Below are positions 1 to 10,670 of a stretch of DNA of 64,000 nt, one piece after another (positions within the stretch are counted from its first letter, which is position 1; each line of letters starts with the position of its first letter). Made by a program: the position numbers and the translations under genes. Source of the stretch: Elephas maximus indicus (taxonomy: Eukaryota > Chordata > Mammalia > Proboscidea > Elephantidae); the NCBI RefSeq assembly GCF_024166365.1, contig NC_064842.1, positions 13,487,001-13,551,000 of the forward strand. Direction: 5' to 3'. A model generated the notes under the pieces. The model did not search any database. It was given only the letters and a program-made list of their open reading frames with translations, and was not told where the DNA came from.

Positions 1-61
1 CGTTATCCCCATTCAGTTTTACTTTGGGCCATGATTCTTATAACTGTTTTGCGTGTTGCAG

Positions 62-140
62 AAAATTTACCGGGAAATCGACGTTGACAGGTCTGGTACC
101 ATGAATTCCTATGAGATGCGGAAAGCATTAGAAGAAGCAG
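62..140 (+). CDS. CAPN2: CAPN2 antepenultimate-but-one exon (EF-hand)
   Basis: Acceptor ttgcag ends at 61 and donor gtaata starts at 141. The 79 nt begin in phase 0 (K-I-Y) and end after the first base of a Gly codon. The exon carries the canonical EF loop DVDRSGTMNSYE followed by MRKALEEAG. Confidence 0.95.
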
Positions 141-3100
141 GTAATACTTCATAACTACTTCCGTTGTTTTATCTGTAGAGTAAGGGGAGACACTGCACAC
201 AGGATGAAGTTTGGTAAGCTGTAAAGTAAAGCAGCTGCTGGCTGAATACAAACATCCTGGGTCAAATGCAGTGCAGTCCGGGATGCTCTGCCCTCTACTG
301 CCACCTTCTCGAATCCTAGTTTCTTTCCAAGCAGTCTGACAGGTCAGGCAGGCAAAGCCAGTTCTCAACAGACTACCCCAGACTCCTCCTTTCAGGTGTA
401 GGGTTGGTTGGAAATGGACTGTTTTAGTACAACCCTTAGGGTACGTCCCTAGTGGAAGCAGGTATCAATGAAGGGGCCACAAGCTTGTTCTCCCAACAGA
501 GTGGGAGACTGGTGCACTGTGGGGACTATGGTTATGAAAACATGAAGTTGTTCACTGGATTGGCTGGGACAGGAAGCTGTAGCAGAGACCCCCAAATACA
601 GTGCTAATAAGATACGTTCTCTCATGGAACAGTCCAAGCTCAAGTTGTCCAAGGCCGGGCTGGTGCCTCCATGCCGTCAGGGACCTAGGCTCTTTCTGTG
701 ATGTTGCTTCATCACCCCTGAGAGTGTCACCGTCATCCACATGACAGCCGTATCAGGTTGCTGGAAGAAGGGAAGGACAGGCTCCTTGACCTTAAAGGCA
801 CACACCACTTCTGCTCACATCCCACTGACCAGACCTTCATCCCGAGGCTGCAGATGGCTTCAAGGGAAGCTGGGAAATGCAGTCTTTAGGCTAGGCAGCC
901 ATGGGCCCACTGAAAATTCTCTGACTATGGAAGAAGGGAGAATTGATATCGGGTGCTATGACCAGTTTTTGCCACATCCACCCAGGAAAAAATCTAGTCT
1001 CCAAGATGATGCTAAGCTAAACAAAGCAAACTAAGGAAGCATGGCTAACATGAAACAGCATGGGCCGTGGAAATAAGAAGCAGCAAGAAAGTCCTGGGAA
1101 ACAGGAACTAGTTTTGACCAAAGCAAGGGCCAGTGGTCGCTAAGGAAGTGAGGCAGTGGAAGGGAGCAGACGGGGAGAGGGCGGACAGGGAAAATAAAAT
1201 AGCAGAAGGTACGGGCTTTGCAAAATAAAACCAGCCTCACAGCGGCCGAGACAAAAGCAGTTATAATTCTCATTTGAATTGCCAGTCGGTTCCATCACTG
1301 GTAAACAGAGCTACGTGGCACCGTCTCATACTTAGCAGTCAGTTTGTCTCTTCATTGTAACTTCAGGCTTCAAGCTGCCCTGTCAACTCCACCAAGTCAT
1401 CGTGGCTCGGTTTGCAGATGACCAGCTCATCATCGATTTCGACAATTTTGTTCGGTGTTTAGTTCGGCTGGAGACGCTGTTCAGTAAGTAGAGATTTGAG
1501 TAAGACCCATTTCCATTCTCTCAATATTAGCGCTGACCACCTTTCACGATAGTGAAACCATCTGGGCCGGAACACGTTGGACCAGGAGTTGAGAATGAAA
1601 TTCCCTCCTTAATTTGGGGATGGAGGGAAGAGATAATAGCTTGTGACAGTCAGTGAAATCCCCTGCCACATTGGGGATAAATGTGTTTCAGCCGACGCAT
1701 GTATGACACCCTCTTCTTCCTTTACAGAGATATTCAAGCAGCTGGATCCCGAGAACACTGGGACAATAGAGCTCGACCTTATCTCCGTAAGTCAGCAGCT
1801 GTCCACCCTTTCCCACGACGGCCACTCCCTCCTGAGGAGAGAGGAGAAGGGCTGTAATCTGAGTGAATTGCTGACCAGCTTTTTGAAACTCCACTTTCAA
1901 AGTCTTTTGGTCGGCCAGGAACAGGCCTATGAAGGGTTATAAGATCCCACCGTGCACTTTTACTTACAGTGGTTTCCCAACTACCTGTTGATTCTCAAGT
2001 CCCAGAAAACACACCTGCTCCCTAGTCCTGTGAGCCTTGAGTTGAGGTGGGAGCCAGGTTAAAGTAAGAGGGAGGTGGGGACAAACTTAATCAGCATGCA
2101 GGGGAGAAGGTACTTCTGTAACCACCCTCCTCGGATGAAATTCATCTTGGGTCTTGGAGAGAGCTGTCCTTCTTAGAAGAGATCTGCTTAAAATACCTTC
2201 GAGCCAACCACTTTTCTCTATTTCCTCCCCCTTTTAAAAATAAAACTAAGAATGGTAAATAAGCTTGCCATATATACTTACCAGCCTCATGGGTGTGGGA
2301 CCTCTGAAATTCTCATCCGTCCCAATTAAGTCAGCTTACCAATTTCACAAAAAGCAGACAGAGTACAGTGATATGACTGACGGTTCTCTCGCTTCACAAG
2401 GAAGGAACCCCGAGGGTAGACTTTGCCTTTCACGGGGCTCCAGTCTGCATATCCTCCACTTGGGGACCTGAGCCCACAGGGGCACGGGCTACAGAGGGGC
2501 CGGCACTGGCTGGGGATGGCAGGGTAATCAGTCCCATCCCCATGTCACAGAGAGAGGGAGGAGCAGGATGGTAAAAGCCACAGGTCTTGGGGACTGGCAG
2601 CTCTTTTCCCTGAGTTTTGAACTTTGGAGGAAGCTAGCAACTAAAGTGTTTCACTCTGCTGTGATGCAGTGCCTTTGGCCAACTGAAAATATATCTTAAC
2701 TGGTTACAGTTAACACCAACTTGCTTAAGGCCATATGAACCCTGGGAAATATCCCTACCTTGAGATTGTAATCTCAGCAGAGTTAATACATGCTTGATGG
2801 ACGTCTGTCGCCCCAGGTCCCACCTCTGTTTACACTGGCCTGCCTACTTAGTCCACTCCCACCCCGCTTGCACCGAGAACATCACGTCCACTGGCTTTCC
2901 CTCCTATTCCTGCACCGAGAACATCGTGTCCACTGGCTTTCCCTCCTATTCCTAAGCCACCTCTGCACGGGCTCCTGGAGGTTCCACACCTGGCCGTCTT
3001 TGTCAAGGGGGAGCAGCGTCAAGCAAATCTCCCCTCAGTGTGCGAGGTCTTCAGTCTCGGGCACTTTAAATCATCTAGGAGCTTTGAGAAAATCCTGATG

Positions 3101-4076
3101 CCCAGGCCCTGTCCCAGACCGATTAAATCAGGACTGGTTTAAAGTTCTCCAGGCCTTCCCAAGGTAGAAACTGCTGGTTTAGGGGCCATCCACACCCAAA
3201 TTAACTTTTGATGTGACAGCACCGAGGCAGAGAGCAGGGAAAATGTTCATTTATACGTTGTCTGAAGTTCAGGCTTCATGAACTCAGTAATACGATTTGT
3301 GACCGCCTGATTCAAATATCACACGGACTACTGACCTGCAAAATGCTCGACCTAGAAATTAGGTAGAAAAAACACGACTTAGCACAAGGGATATCTTAGC
3401 CCTTGGTCAGTTTATCTGATAACAAGTCAGCCTTGCAGAATAATAGGCAGATCCTTAAATAGCCTTTAGTTTAAAAATGGTCACTGATTTGAGGGGAGCC
3501 CTGGTGGCACAGCAGTTAAGTGCTTGGCTGCTAATCAAAAGGCCGGTGGTTTGAACCCACCAGCTGCCCCGCGGGAGAAAGATGTAGCAGTCTGATTCCG
3601 TAAAGATTGACAGCCTAGGAAACCTATGGGGCAATTCTACTCTGTCCTGTAGGACCGCTGCGAGTGAGAATCGAATGGACGGCAGTGGGTTTGGCTTGGT
3701 TTAATGTTTGTGCATCAGATTTTAAGGAAGGAAGGAAGGAAAGAAAGAAAACATTTAAAAGGAATTTAAAGGAGACTGTGTCATAATCAGATAGTTATCT
3801 AGTCTACTGAAGTACACGTTCTGATACCAGGCTGCATTCACTTATATCGAGCCCTGGTGGTGCAGCGGTTAAACATTCGGCTGCTAACCAGGAGGTTCGA
3901 ATCCACCAGCTGCTCCTTGGCAACGCTCTGGGGCAGTTCTCCTCTGTTCTGTAGGATTGCTATGAGTCAGAATCAACTCGATGGCAATGGGTTTGGTCTT
4001 TGTTTTTGTTTTGGGGGAAGGAACTGACTTGTTTTTTTTTTCTCCCCCACAGTGGCTGTGCTTTTCAGTACTTTGA
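62..4076 (+). CDS. CAPN2: Calpain-2 (m-calpain) catalytic subunit, last four coding exons
   Basis: Calpain-2 is the large subunit of m-calpain, a calcium-dependent cytosolic cysteine protease that pairs with the small subunit CAPNS1. Joining 62-140, 1367-1483, 1728-1786 and 4053-4076 gives 93 codons including TGA, all in phase. They encode the last 92 residues, the C-terminal part of the penta-EF-hand domain, starting KIYREIDVDRSG and ending WLCFSVL. One canonical EF loop (DVDRSGTMNSYE) is visible. The DPENTGTIEL segment is the last EF-hand, which in this family mediates heterodimerisation. Exon sizes 79/117/59 nt are those I recall for the calpain large-subunit family. The protease core lies upstream of the window. 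Identification is by recognition of the protein; no frameshift or early stop was seen. Confidence 0.96.
141..1366 (+). other. CAPN2 intron, no recognisable repeat
   Basis: Intron between the first and second CAPN2 exons of the window. Short ORFs occur on both strands, but none resembles a known protein. Confidence 0.6.
1367..1483 (+). CDS. CAPN2: CAPN2 exon (EF-hand 4 region)
   Basis: Acceptor cttcag ends at 1366 and donor gtaagt starts at 1484; 117 nt. It reads FKLPCQLHQVIVARF...DDQLIIDFDNF...RLETLF and ends with one base of the following Lys codon. Its EF loop is non-canonical, as in other calpains. Confidence 0.95.
1728..1786 (+). CDS. CAPN2: CAPN2 penultimate exon (EF-hand 5)
   Basis: Acceptor tttacag ends at 1727 and donor gtaagt starts at 1787; 59 nt. 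It completes Lys and reads KIFKQLDPENTGTIELDLIS, the last EF-hand used for pairing with the small subunit. Confidence 0.95.
2869..2952 (+). repeat. 42-bp tandem duplication
   Basis: Two adjacent 42-bp units, each starting tgcaccgagaacatc and ending ctattcc, nearly identical. No coding meaning is evident. Confidence 0.85.
3495..3702 (+). repeat. AfroSINE, long form
   Basis: Starts gagccctggtggcacag (tRNA-derived head with A and B boxes) and ends in the gaatcgaatggacggcagtggg tail region. It carries the roughly 45-bp middle segment (gggagaaagatgtagcag) missing from short copies. Confidence 0.92.
3849..4009 (+). repeat. AfroSINE, short form
   Basis: gagccctggtggtgcagcgg head and atgagtcagaatcaactcg tail, in CAPN2 sense, just upstream of the last CAPN2 acceptor. 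Confidence 0.92.
4053..4076 (+). CDS. CAPN2: CAPN2 last coding segment and stop
   Basis: A T-rich tract and cccccacag precede 4053. The exon reads W-L-C-F-S-V-L-TGA, the conserved calpain-2 C terminus. An AfroSINE ends only about 43 bp upstream of the acceptor. Confidence 0.95.
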   Translation, partial: WLCFSVL

Positions 4077-4269
4077 AGTTAATTAACCAGTCTGCCTGAA
4101 GACTTTTCAAGAAAGAAAACCAAGGGACTGAGCTTCCACAGAGAAATACTTTTTATCTGGACTTTGAAATTATGGGAACATTTACTTAAACTCACTATAA
4201 TAGCTGAAAATAATGATACTGTCTGTCTGAGACAGCGGGCCTTTCAGATATCAAAGTAAAAGGTTTGCA

Positions 4270-4322
4270 AACCAAAAAACCCGCTGCCGTCGAGTCAATT
4301 CTGACTCATAGCGACCCTATAG
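4270..4322 (-). repeat. AfroSINE 3'-end fragment in CAPN2 3' UTR
   Basis: Antisense tail only (ctgccgtcgagtcaattctg ... gcgaccctatag); 5' truncated. Confidence 0.85.
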
Positions 4323-4333
4323 CATAAATTTGT

Positions 4334-4339
4334 AATAAA
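4334..4339 (+). promoter_or_regulatory. Candidate proximal poly(A) signal of CAPN2
   Basis: AATAAA 11 bp downstream of the AfroSINE fragment in the 3' UTR. If used, the UTR would be only about 0.28 kb. Confidence 0.3.
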
Positions 4340-5005
4340 TGCAAAAGTGAGCCGCCTAACCCTGGGTAAGCTTTCAATCTGTAAATAGTATACGCTTTTT
4401 ACTTTTACAGGCTTTCCTGTTGATAGCAATATTAAATCAGGAACAAATGCAGGGAGGTATTTAACAGCTGAGCAAACATTATGCCATCTTAAGGGACACA
4501 AGGCCCTTGCTGGGAGTATTTAAAGCAACTTTTAATGTTAAAAATACAGCTGTGGCTTCTACCAAACAGCAGCCTGGAGACTGCCATTTGAGCAAGGTGG
4601 GGAAAAAAATGACATGTCAGGAAATAACCTTGTCAAGGCATCGACAGTCCAGGTGAGAAATCTTACCTCCATCATTCAGGTTAAATAAGAGATGGGTTTT
4701 ATATGATATTGATTGGTAACAGTAATCGTTCTTCTCAAATGATAAGGCCTTGAGCTTTATCTGGCCTTATGCATTCAGTCTTAATATAAATGTGGAAGGG
4801 GCTCCACTCTTGATCAAACGCTGTTTGCCGCCGTAAAACTTTACCACCTCTCGTGTCTGTGCAGAGTTGGGGGGACGTCACGTAGGGGTGCTTATGGAAA
4901 TCGCACAAGCGAGTTAGTTTCCTGGCTTTACCTGGGGAAAATGCTAGCAATGTTTTAAAAACACTGCCTTATTGCCTTATCTTCTTCCAGATGTGTCGTT
5001 CAACA

Positions 5006-5011
5006 AATAAA
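5006..5011 (+). promoter_or_regulatory. Candidate distal poly(A) signal of CAPN2
   Basis: AATAAA in an otherwise unremarkable context about 930 nt after the stop codon. Chosen by spacing; not proven. Confidence 0.4.
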
Positions 5012-6470
5012 GAGCTCTGTGCAGCCACACCAGGCTGGGTATTCCTTCCTGGAGGGGCCTCAGTGGGAGGGTTTATGAGCCACACAGCGACGGCTGGTTT
5101 CCACTTTAACAAGGTGGCATACGTGCCTCTGCAGATTCGCATGTTGAGAGGAAAGAGCACCTTACCTATAACTAAAATGTGGAACTAGAGAATTTTTAAA
5201 AACCCAATTCAGAAGTTCTGATCATTTGATCATAAAGTAAGCTCAGCTCTCATTTCTACTGCTTGTGGTCTCCTAAGGAAGCCCCGGGTGGAGATGTGGT
5301 CGCACTTCCAGAAGTCCCCTGCTTTACCTACCACCTAGGTTTCACTTGGTCAACTCCCACAGGTGTGGGGAACAAGAAAGAGGGGTGCTGAGAAAACATG
5401 CTGATTAAATCCTGGTGGTCCTTGAGGAACCATGGAAAACAGGGACAGCGCAAAGTAACTGAAGACAGGTACACGCAATCCTAATACTTCACAAAAAGGT
5501 AGAATGGATTTCCCAAACTCAACTCGAATGAGTTTAAGGTCTTTCTGCTGGTGAATGGCTTCTGAGGGCGCAGAGGCGGCAGAAGACCATGAGCATGTAC
5601 TAATCCTCATCCACTCAGGTGTTTCTCTATTCAGCAGCACAGGTTTAAGGATAGAGTTAATACAGGTAGTCCCCGACTTACGACGTATTCAACTTATGAC
5701 AAACCACACTTATGACAACCACCGCCTGTTTTTTTTTTTTTTTTTTTAAATACATCATCAGTAATGTGTACTACAGTGTTGCACCATGTAATTTGCTGGT
5801 GTCGTCCTCAGATGTTCACTCACATACGTTCAAAGACAAAGATTGGATTTATAAAGATACGGATAATAAAAGGCGATGATAATAGAAACTAAAAAAAAAA
5901 AAAGGTGTTTGACTTACAACAGAGTCGTCAGGACGGAACCCCACTGTAAGTGGGGGACTGCCTATAGATGTTTGGACTGATCCAGGATTGAAGGTGGGCA
6001 GGGAAAGTGTGGCTGAAGGGCAAGGGGACGAGGGGAATGAGGGTGAGGACTAGCGTGGCTAAAATATGGAAACACCAGTTCTAGGCTGAGAGAGGATGCA
6101 AGTGAAGTCAGAGGGAGCTGAAGGTGGACTCAGAGGAAAGGGAGGGGTCTTCAGAGACTAGGTACAGAGGGAGGAGGGAGAGCAGTAAGCCCTGTGGCCA
6201 TAGCACCCTCTACTGCAGTGCTCAGTGCCCTGCCTCCTGCTGTACCTGAGTCTAAAGCTGACCTAGTTTACAGCTTCGTATTTACAAGTCTACTTAAGTC
6301 TCAATATAAAAGATTCTGGGGAAAAAAAGATATGCTTATAGCAAATTTAGAAAAGACTGAAAAGGGGGCAGAGGACCATCCATAGAACCATCACCCAAAG
6401 ACGACACTTGATACTTTGGTATGTTTCTTTCCAATATTTTTCTATGCATATTGTTATGTAATCATTATAT
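5012..6470. other. Intergenic DNA, start of CAPN2-TP53BP2 interval
   Basis: Apart from the MITE at 5667-5966 I see no gene here. A purine-rich stretch at about 6000-6185 is unexplained and shows no repeat structure that I recognise. Confidence 0.6.
5667..5966. mobile_element. Non-autonomous TcMar/Tigger-like DNA transposon (MITE)
   Basis: Terminal inverted repeats are visible: ggtagtccccgacttac at the left and gtaagtgggggactgcc at the right, flanked by TA dinucleotides. The roughly 300-bp interior is A/T-rich with poly-T and poly-A tracts and has no transposase ORF. Confidence 0.75.
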
Positions 6471-6471
6471 A

Positions 6472-6522
<51 letters not shown>

Positions 6523-6523
6523 C
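6471..6523. repeat. Palindromic (TG)n(TA)n(CA)n microsatellite
   Basis: A TG run, then a TA run, then a CA run form an almost perfect self-complementary tract of about 52 bp. Confidence 0.95.
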
Positions 6524-6531
6524 CACTGTCT

Positions 6532-7090
6532 TAGTCATCTTGTGCCGCTATAACAAATACCACAAGTGGATGGCTTTAACAAAGAAAGTTTATTTTCTCA
6601 TGGTAAAGTAGGCTAAAAGTCCAAATTCAGGGTGTCAGCTTCAGGGGAAGGCTTTCTTTCTCTGTCCGCCTTCTCATCAGTCTTCCCCCAGACTAGGATC
6701 TTCTCCACGCAAGGATCCCGGGTCCAAATGAAGCGCGATCTGCTCCCGGCACTGCTTTCTTGGTGGTATGAGGTCCCCCTGTCTCTCTGCTTGCTTCTTT
6801 CTTTTATATCTCAAGAGATTGCCTCAAGACACAATCCAATCTTATAGATTGAGTCCTGCCTCACTAACACAACTGCCACCCATCTTCCCTCATTAACATC
6901 ATAGAGGCAGGATTTACAACACATAGGAAAATCACACAATACCAGGAATCATGGACCAGCCAAACTGATACACACATTTTTGGGAGGACATAGTGATGGC
7001 ACTGGGCTGGGTTTAATGGAATCCATGACACCCACACACATATATTCTGAGTTTCCCCCTCATAACATTTGTTGATGCCTAGTTTACTGG
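6532..7090 (-). mobile_element. MaLR-like LTR, antisense
   Basis: Begins gtcttagtcatcttgtgccg...ctataacaaataccac, the reverse complement of a MaLR/MST-type LTR 3' end, and ends near the complement of the 5' end. It shares its interior (bases complementary to taatgaggcaggactcaat) with the copies at 7228 and 35073. It looks like a solo LTR; no retroviral gene is attached. Confidence 0.65.
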
Positions 7091-7227
7091 GAATAACATT
7101 TAGAATCTGCTCAATGGCAATGAGTTTTAAGTGCTTACACATTCTAAAACACATTTACTATACACACCCCTCTACCCTGACCTCCTCCTCCCGGAGCCAA
7201 GCTTCCTGAGAAGCCGTCCGTTATGGG

Positions 7228-7736
7228 CTGAATTGTGTCCCCCAAAAACGTGTCAACTTGGCTAGGCCATGATTCCCAGTGTTGTGTGGTTGTCCACCAT
7301 TTTCTCATCTGAGGATTTTCCTACGTGTTGTAAATCCTACCTCCATGACGTTGATGAGGCAGGATTAGAGGCAGTTATGTTAATGAGGCAGGACTCAATC
7401 TACAAGATTAGGTTGTGTCTTAAATCAGTCTCTTTTGAGATAGAAAACAGAGAAGGGAGCAGACAGACTTGGGACCTCCTACCACCATGAAAGCAAAGCC
7501 AGGAGCAGAGTGTGTCCTTTGGACCCAGGGTTCCCGCGCTGAGACGCTCCTAGACCAGGGGAAGATTGATGACAAGGACCTTCCCCCACGAAAGAGAGAG
7601 AGGGAGACTTCCTCTGGAGCTGGCACCCTGAATTTGGACTTCTAGCCTCCTAAGCTGTGAGAGAATAGAACTCTCTTTGTTAAAGCCAGCCACCTGTGTT
7701 ACTTCTGTTACAGCAGCACTAGATGACTAAGACACC
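7228..7736 (+). mobile_element. MaLR-like solo LTR
   Basis: Starts gggctgaattgtgtccccca and ends ttacagcagcactagatgac, typical MaLR LTR ends, with the gacttctagcctcctaagctg block near the 3' end. No internal gag/pol was seen. Confidence 0.7.
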
Positions 7737-7779
7737 CTGCACACTAGATCTCTTCTTTTCCTTAACTGACTCCAGTCTG

Positions 7780-7990
7780 GCTGATGGATGGCCCTACTGC
7801 TCTCCTGAAACTGCTGCTTTTTAAGATCACCAATCACCTCCTAATGCCCAGTCCTGCTGTCTTTAATACCATTCACTGTTCCTGCTCTGTTCTCCCAGGG
7901 TTTCCTTCTGCTTCACTGCCAACTCTCAGGGCTCCACGTCACGTGCTCCCCCTCCGCTGCTCCCTTAGTTAAACTTCCTCAGTGGCTCCT
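7780..7990 (+). repeat. Possible ancient LINE (L2-like) fragment
   Basis: The phrase aagatcaccaatcacctcc and the following C/T-rich text resemble an old CR1/L2-type LINE. Weak, by recollection only. Confidence 0.3.
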
Positions 7991-8129
7991 CAGCCTTTAG
8001 GATCTGAACGCAGCTGAAATCTACCCACTGTCCCCTTTCGCAACTGCTTTCCCCCATATTTTTCATAAACCCCAAAACTCTGCTACCCCGAAGATGTAAC
8101 TACAGCATCAATGATAATACACAGAACTG

Positions 8130-8375
8130 GAAAACATTAAGCCATGCATTCAAAATTAAACGACTGGATAAATTACATGATAGAATAGTATGCAGCCATT
8201 AAGATTGTGTTCATAAATATTTATCATAAAACATCAAGCATAAAATGGGAATACAGAATTGCTTAAATGCTTATACACTTAAACAGCATGCTTGCAACTA
8301 TGTAGAGAAGAATTCAACATGACTAAAAGAAATATGCCCAGCTATCACCAGTGGTTGCCTCTAGAGTGGTCCCCT
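8130..8375 (+). repeat. Ancient L1 (L1M/HAL1-type) 3' fragment
   Basis: Contains the L1 motif gatagaatagtatgcagcca followed by A/T-rich 3' UTR text. Heavily diverged, no ORF. Confidence 0.6.
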
Positions 8376-8387
8376 CCATTCTAGAGG

Positions 8388-8570
8388 TAGCTCTGGTGGC
8401 CCAGTGGTTAAGCACTCAGCTGCTTACCTAAAGGTCAGTGATTTGAACCCACCATCCGTTCCATGGGAGAAAAGATATGGCAGTCGGCTTCCGTAAAGAC
8501 TACAGTCTTGGAAACCCTATTAGGCATTTCTACTCTGTCCTACGGGGCCACTAGGAGTTGGAATCAACTT
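8388..8570 (+). repeat. AfroSINE, long form
   Basis: Head agctctggtggcccagtgg and tail ctaggagttggaatcaac, with the middle gggagaaaagatatggcag segment. Confidence 0.9.
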
Positions 8571-8892
8571 CCTGTCTCGTTTCCAGCACTTCCAGCTTGC
8601 TACACGTGGGCTTAGAGGGCTCCAGCGGTCAGAGAAAGCCCTCGGCACAGAGCTGCAGGTATTTGCAGTTGGAAGGCTCCCCGTGGGCTCGCAAGGCGAT
8701 GGTATGTGGGCAGGGCTCCCCGACAGCATCTGCTGCAGACACATGCTCACGCATCTCCACACACCTGAAAACACACACGTTCCCAGAGAAACACGAGTGT
8801 ACGGACAGACACACGCCTCCACGCGCACCAAGCTGACTTTTGCCTCTTCACATACCCCACGTGCATCAAAACAGCCTTGCGTACACCGGTAA

Positions 8893-8930
8893 CCGTGAGA
8901 ACTGACTCGACAGCAAGTGGTTTTTTTAAC
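8893..8930 (+). repeat. AfroSINE tail fragment
   Basis: cgtgagaactgactcgacag followed by poly-T matches the SINE 3' tail only. Confidence 0.6.
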
Positions 8931-8949
8931 CTAAATGCACAACACACAG

Positions 8950-9155
8950 GTGTCCTGGTGGCGCAGTGGTTAAGTGCTCAGCTGCTAACCTGAAGGTCAG
9001 TGGTTCAAACCCACCAGCAGCTCTGCGGGAGAAAGATGTGGCAGTCTGCTTCCGTAAAGACGGCATGCAGCCTTGGAAACCCTGTGGTATGGGCAGTTCT
9101 CGTCCTACAGGGTCACCTGCTATGAGTTGGAATTGGCTCGAAGGCAATGGGTTCG
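8950..9155 (+). repeat. AfroSINE, long form
   Basis: Head gtcctggtggcgcagtggtt and tail atgagttggaattggctcg, with the middle gcgggagaaagatgtggcag segment. Confidence 0.92.
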
Positions 9156-9298
9156 CCCCCTCCCCTCAACTTCATAATCCTTTTTCTGTAGTTTTCAAAA
9201 TATCTCTACAAGGAGCAGGATTGCTTTGATAATAAAACAGATAAGTGAAACACCAAAAAGGCAGAAAAAAAACAAATGGTGCTCCAAGTTTAGGGTTA

Positions 9299-9476
9299 CC
9301 CATCAGTGGCAAGCTGATTCCGACTCATAGAGGCCCTATAGGGCAGAGTAGAACTGCCCCGTAGGTTTGCAAGGCTGTAATCTTCACACTGCATCTTTGT
9401 CCTGCAGAGCTGCTGGGGGATTCAAACCACCGACCTCTCAGAGCAGCCAAGCACTTGCCCACTGCACCAGGGCTCC
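9299..9476 (-). repeat. AfroSINE, antisense
   Basis: Reads on + from the tail (gattccgactcatagaggcc) to the head complement (caccagggctcc). Confidence 0.9.
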
Positions 9477-9599
9477 TTTTAGTTTAGGATTACAGGATAT
9501 AAAACAGACCATCACTTTTTCCTAATTTTCACGCCTTCTGTTTTCATACATTTGTGTATTTCGTTACTAAGTGTCTTCACGTACAGTACTTGATGTGAT

Positions 9600-9725
9600 T
9601 TCCTCAACAATTGTAAAGTAGGGAGTGTCGTATTATACGCCACAGATTAGAAAACAAAGCTCTGAGGAGCCAAGGGTCTTCGGCACAAGATGGATTGGTA
9701 CATGCAGCAGCCCAGGGCTAGAATC
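9600..9725 (+). repeat. Possible MIR fragment
   Basis: The order 'fraction of nt paired counts, gattagaaaacaaagctctg, ... cccagggctagaatcca' resembles an old MIR core. Low certainty. Confidence 0.35.
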
Positions 9726-9744
9726 CACGTTGTATTCATTGCCT

Positions 9745-10670
9745 ATTGATGCTCTAACAAATTACCACAAATCTAGCGATTTTTAACACCATTACCTCAT
9801 GTTCTATAGGCTAGCTGTCCACGTGGGTCTCACTGGGCTAAAGTTGAGGTGTCTGCAGGCTGCATTCCTTCCTGGAGACTCTGAGGGAGAATCCATTTCC
9901 AGGCTCACTCAGGTTGCTGCCAGTGCTATTCCACGGCTCAGGGCCTCGCTTCCTTGTTGGCTGTCAGCCAGGGGCTGTTCTCAGCTTCTAGAGGCAGCCC
10001 ACGTGGCCAGGGGCTGTTCTCAGCTTCTGAAGGCAGCCCACGTGGCCAGGGGCTGTTCTCAGGTTCTGGAGGCAGCCCACATGGCCAGGGGCTGTTCTCA
10101 GGTTCTGGAGGCAGCCCACACGGCCTGGGGCTGTTCTCGGCTTCTAGAGGTGGCCCACGTGGCCAGGGGCTGTTCTCAGGTTCTGGAGGCAGGCCACATG
10201 GCCAGGGGCTGTTCTCGGCTTCTAGAGGCAGCCCACGTGGCCAGGGGCTGTTCTCGGCTTCTAGAGGTGGCCCACGTGGCCAGGGGCTGTTCTCAGGTTC
10301 TGGAGGCAGGCCACATGGCCAGGGGCTGTTCTCGGCTTCTAGAGGCAGCCCACGTGGCCAGGGGCTGTTCTCGGCTTGTAGAGGCAGCCCACGTGGCCAG
10401 AAGTTGTTCTCGGCTTCTGGAGGCAGCCCACACGGCCTGGGGCCATTCTCAGCCTCTAGAGGCAGCCCACGTGCCCTGGTTTGTGACCCTTCATTGTCAA
10501 AGCCAGTGATGGCCAGTTGAGTCCAGTCCTTCTCATACTTCAAATTTCTCTGACCTCCTCTTCTGCCTCCCTCTTCTGTTTGTAAGGGCTCACGTGATTC
10601 CATTGGGTCCACCCAGATAACCCAGGATAATTTCTCTATTTTAACGTCAGCTGATTAATGCTCTTAATTA
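9745..10670 (-). mobile_element. MaLR-like LTR remnant hosting a minisatellite
   Basis: The left flank (attgatgctctaacaaattaccac) and right flank (aatgctcttaattacatctac) resemble an antisense LTR of the MaLR class. The 39-bp minisatellite at 9968-10474 sits inside it and accounts for more than half its length. Confidence 0.45.
9968..10474. repeat. 39-bp minisatellite, 13 units
   Basis: Thirteen consecutive 39-bp units start ccaggggctgttctc (a few start cctggggc) and end cccac(g/a)(t/c)gg. Units 5-7 and 8-10 are near-identical triplets, giving a 117-bp higher-order repeat. Because 39 is a multiple of three, long ORFs (up to 236 codons) open on both strands. They are not genes: they are pure repeat and run off into flanking LTR. 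Confidence 0.95.

Larger units (their letters stand above)
1787..4052 (+). other. CAPN2 last intron
   Basis: It holds a 42-bp direct duplication (2869-2952) and two sense AfroSINEs (3495-3702 and 3849-4009). The remainder shows no gene. Confidence 0.7.
4077..5030 (+). other. CAPN2: CAPN2 3' UTR (3' limit uncertain)
   Basis: This runs downstream of the TGA. The sequence looks like conserved calpain-2 3' UTR interrupted at 4270-4322 by an antisense AfroSINE fragment. Two AATAAA motifs are present, at 4334-4339 and 5006-5011. The distal one gives a UTR of about 0.95 kb, close to what I recall for human. The exact cleavage site cannot be read from the sequence. Confidence 0.55.

Noticed and set aside
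3495..3702. tRNA-like A and B boxes
   Set aside because: They belong to the AfroSINE head. No copy in the window forms a complete tRNA cloverleaf with an acceptor stem.
9799..10612. ORFs of 236, 188 (+) and 224 (-) codons with 13-residue repeats
   Set aside because: They are the three-frame shadow of a 39-bp minisatellite; frames on both strands are equally open and run into LTR sequence.
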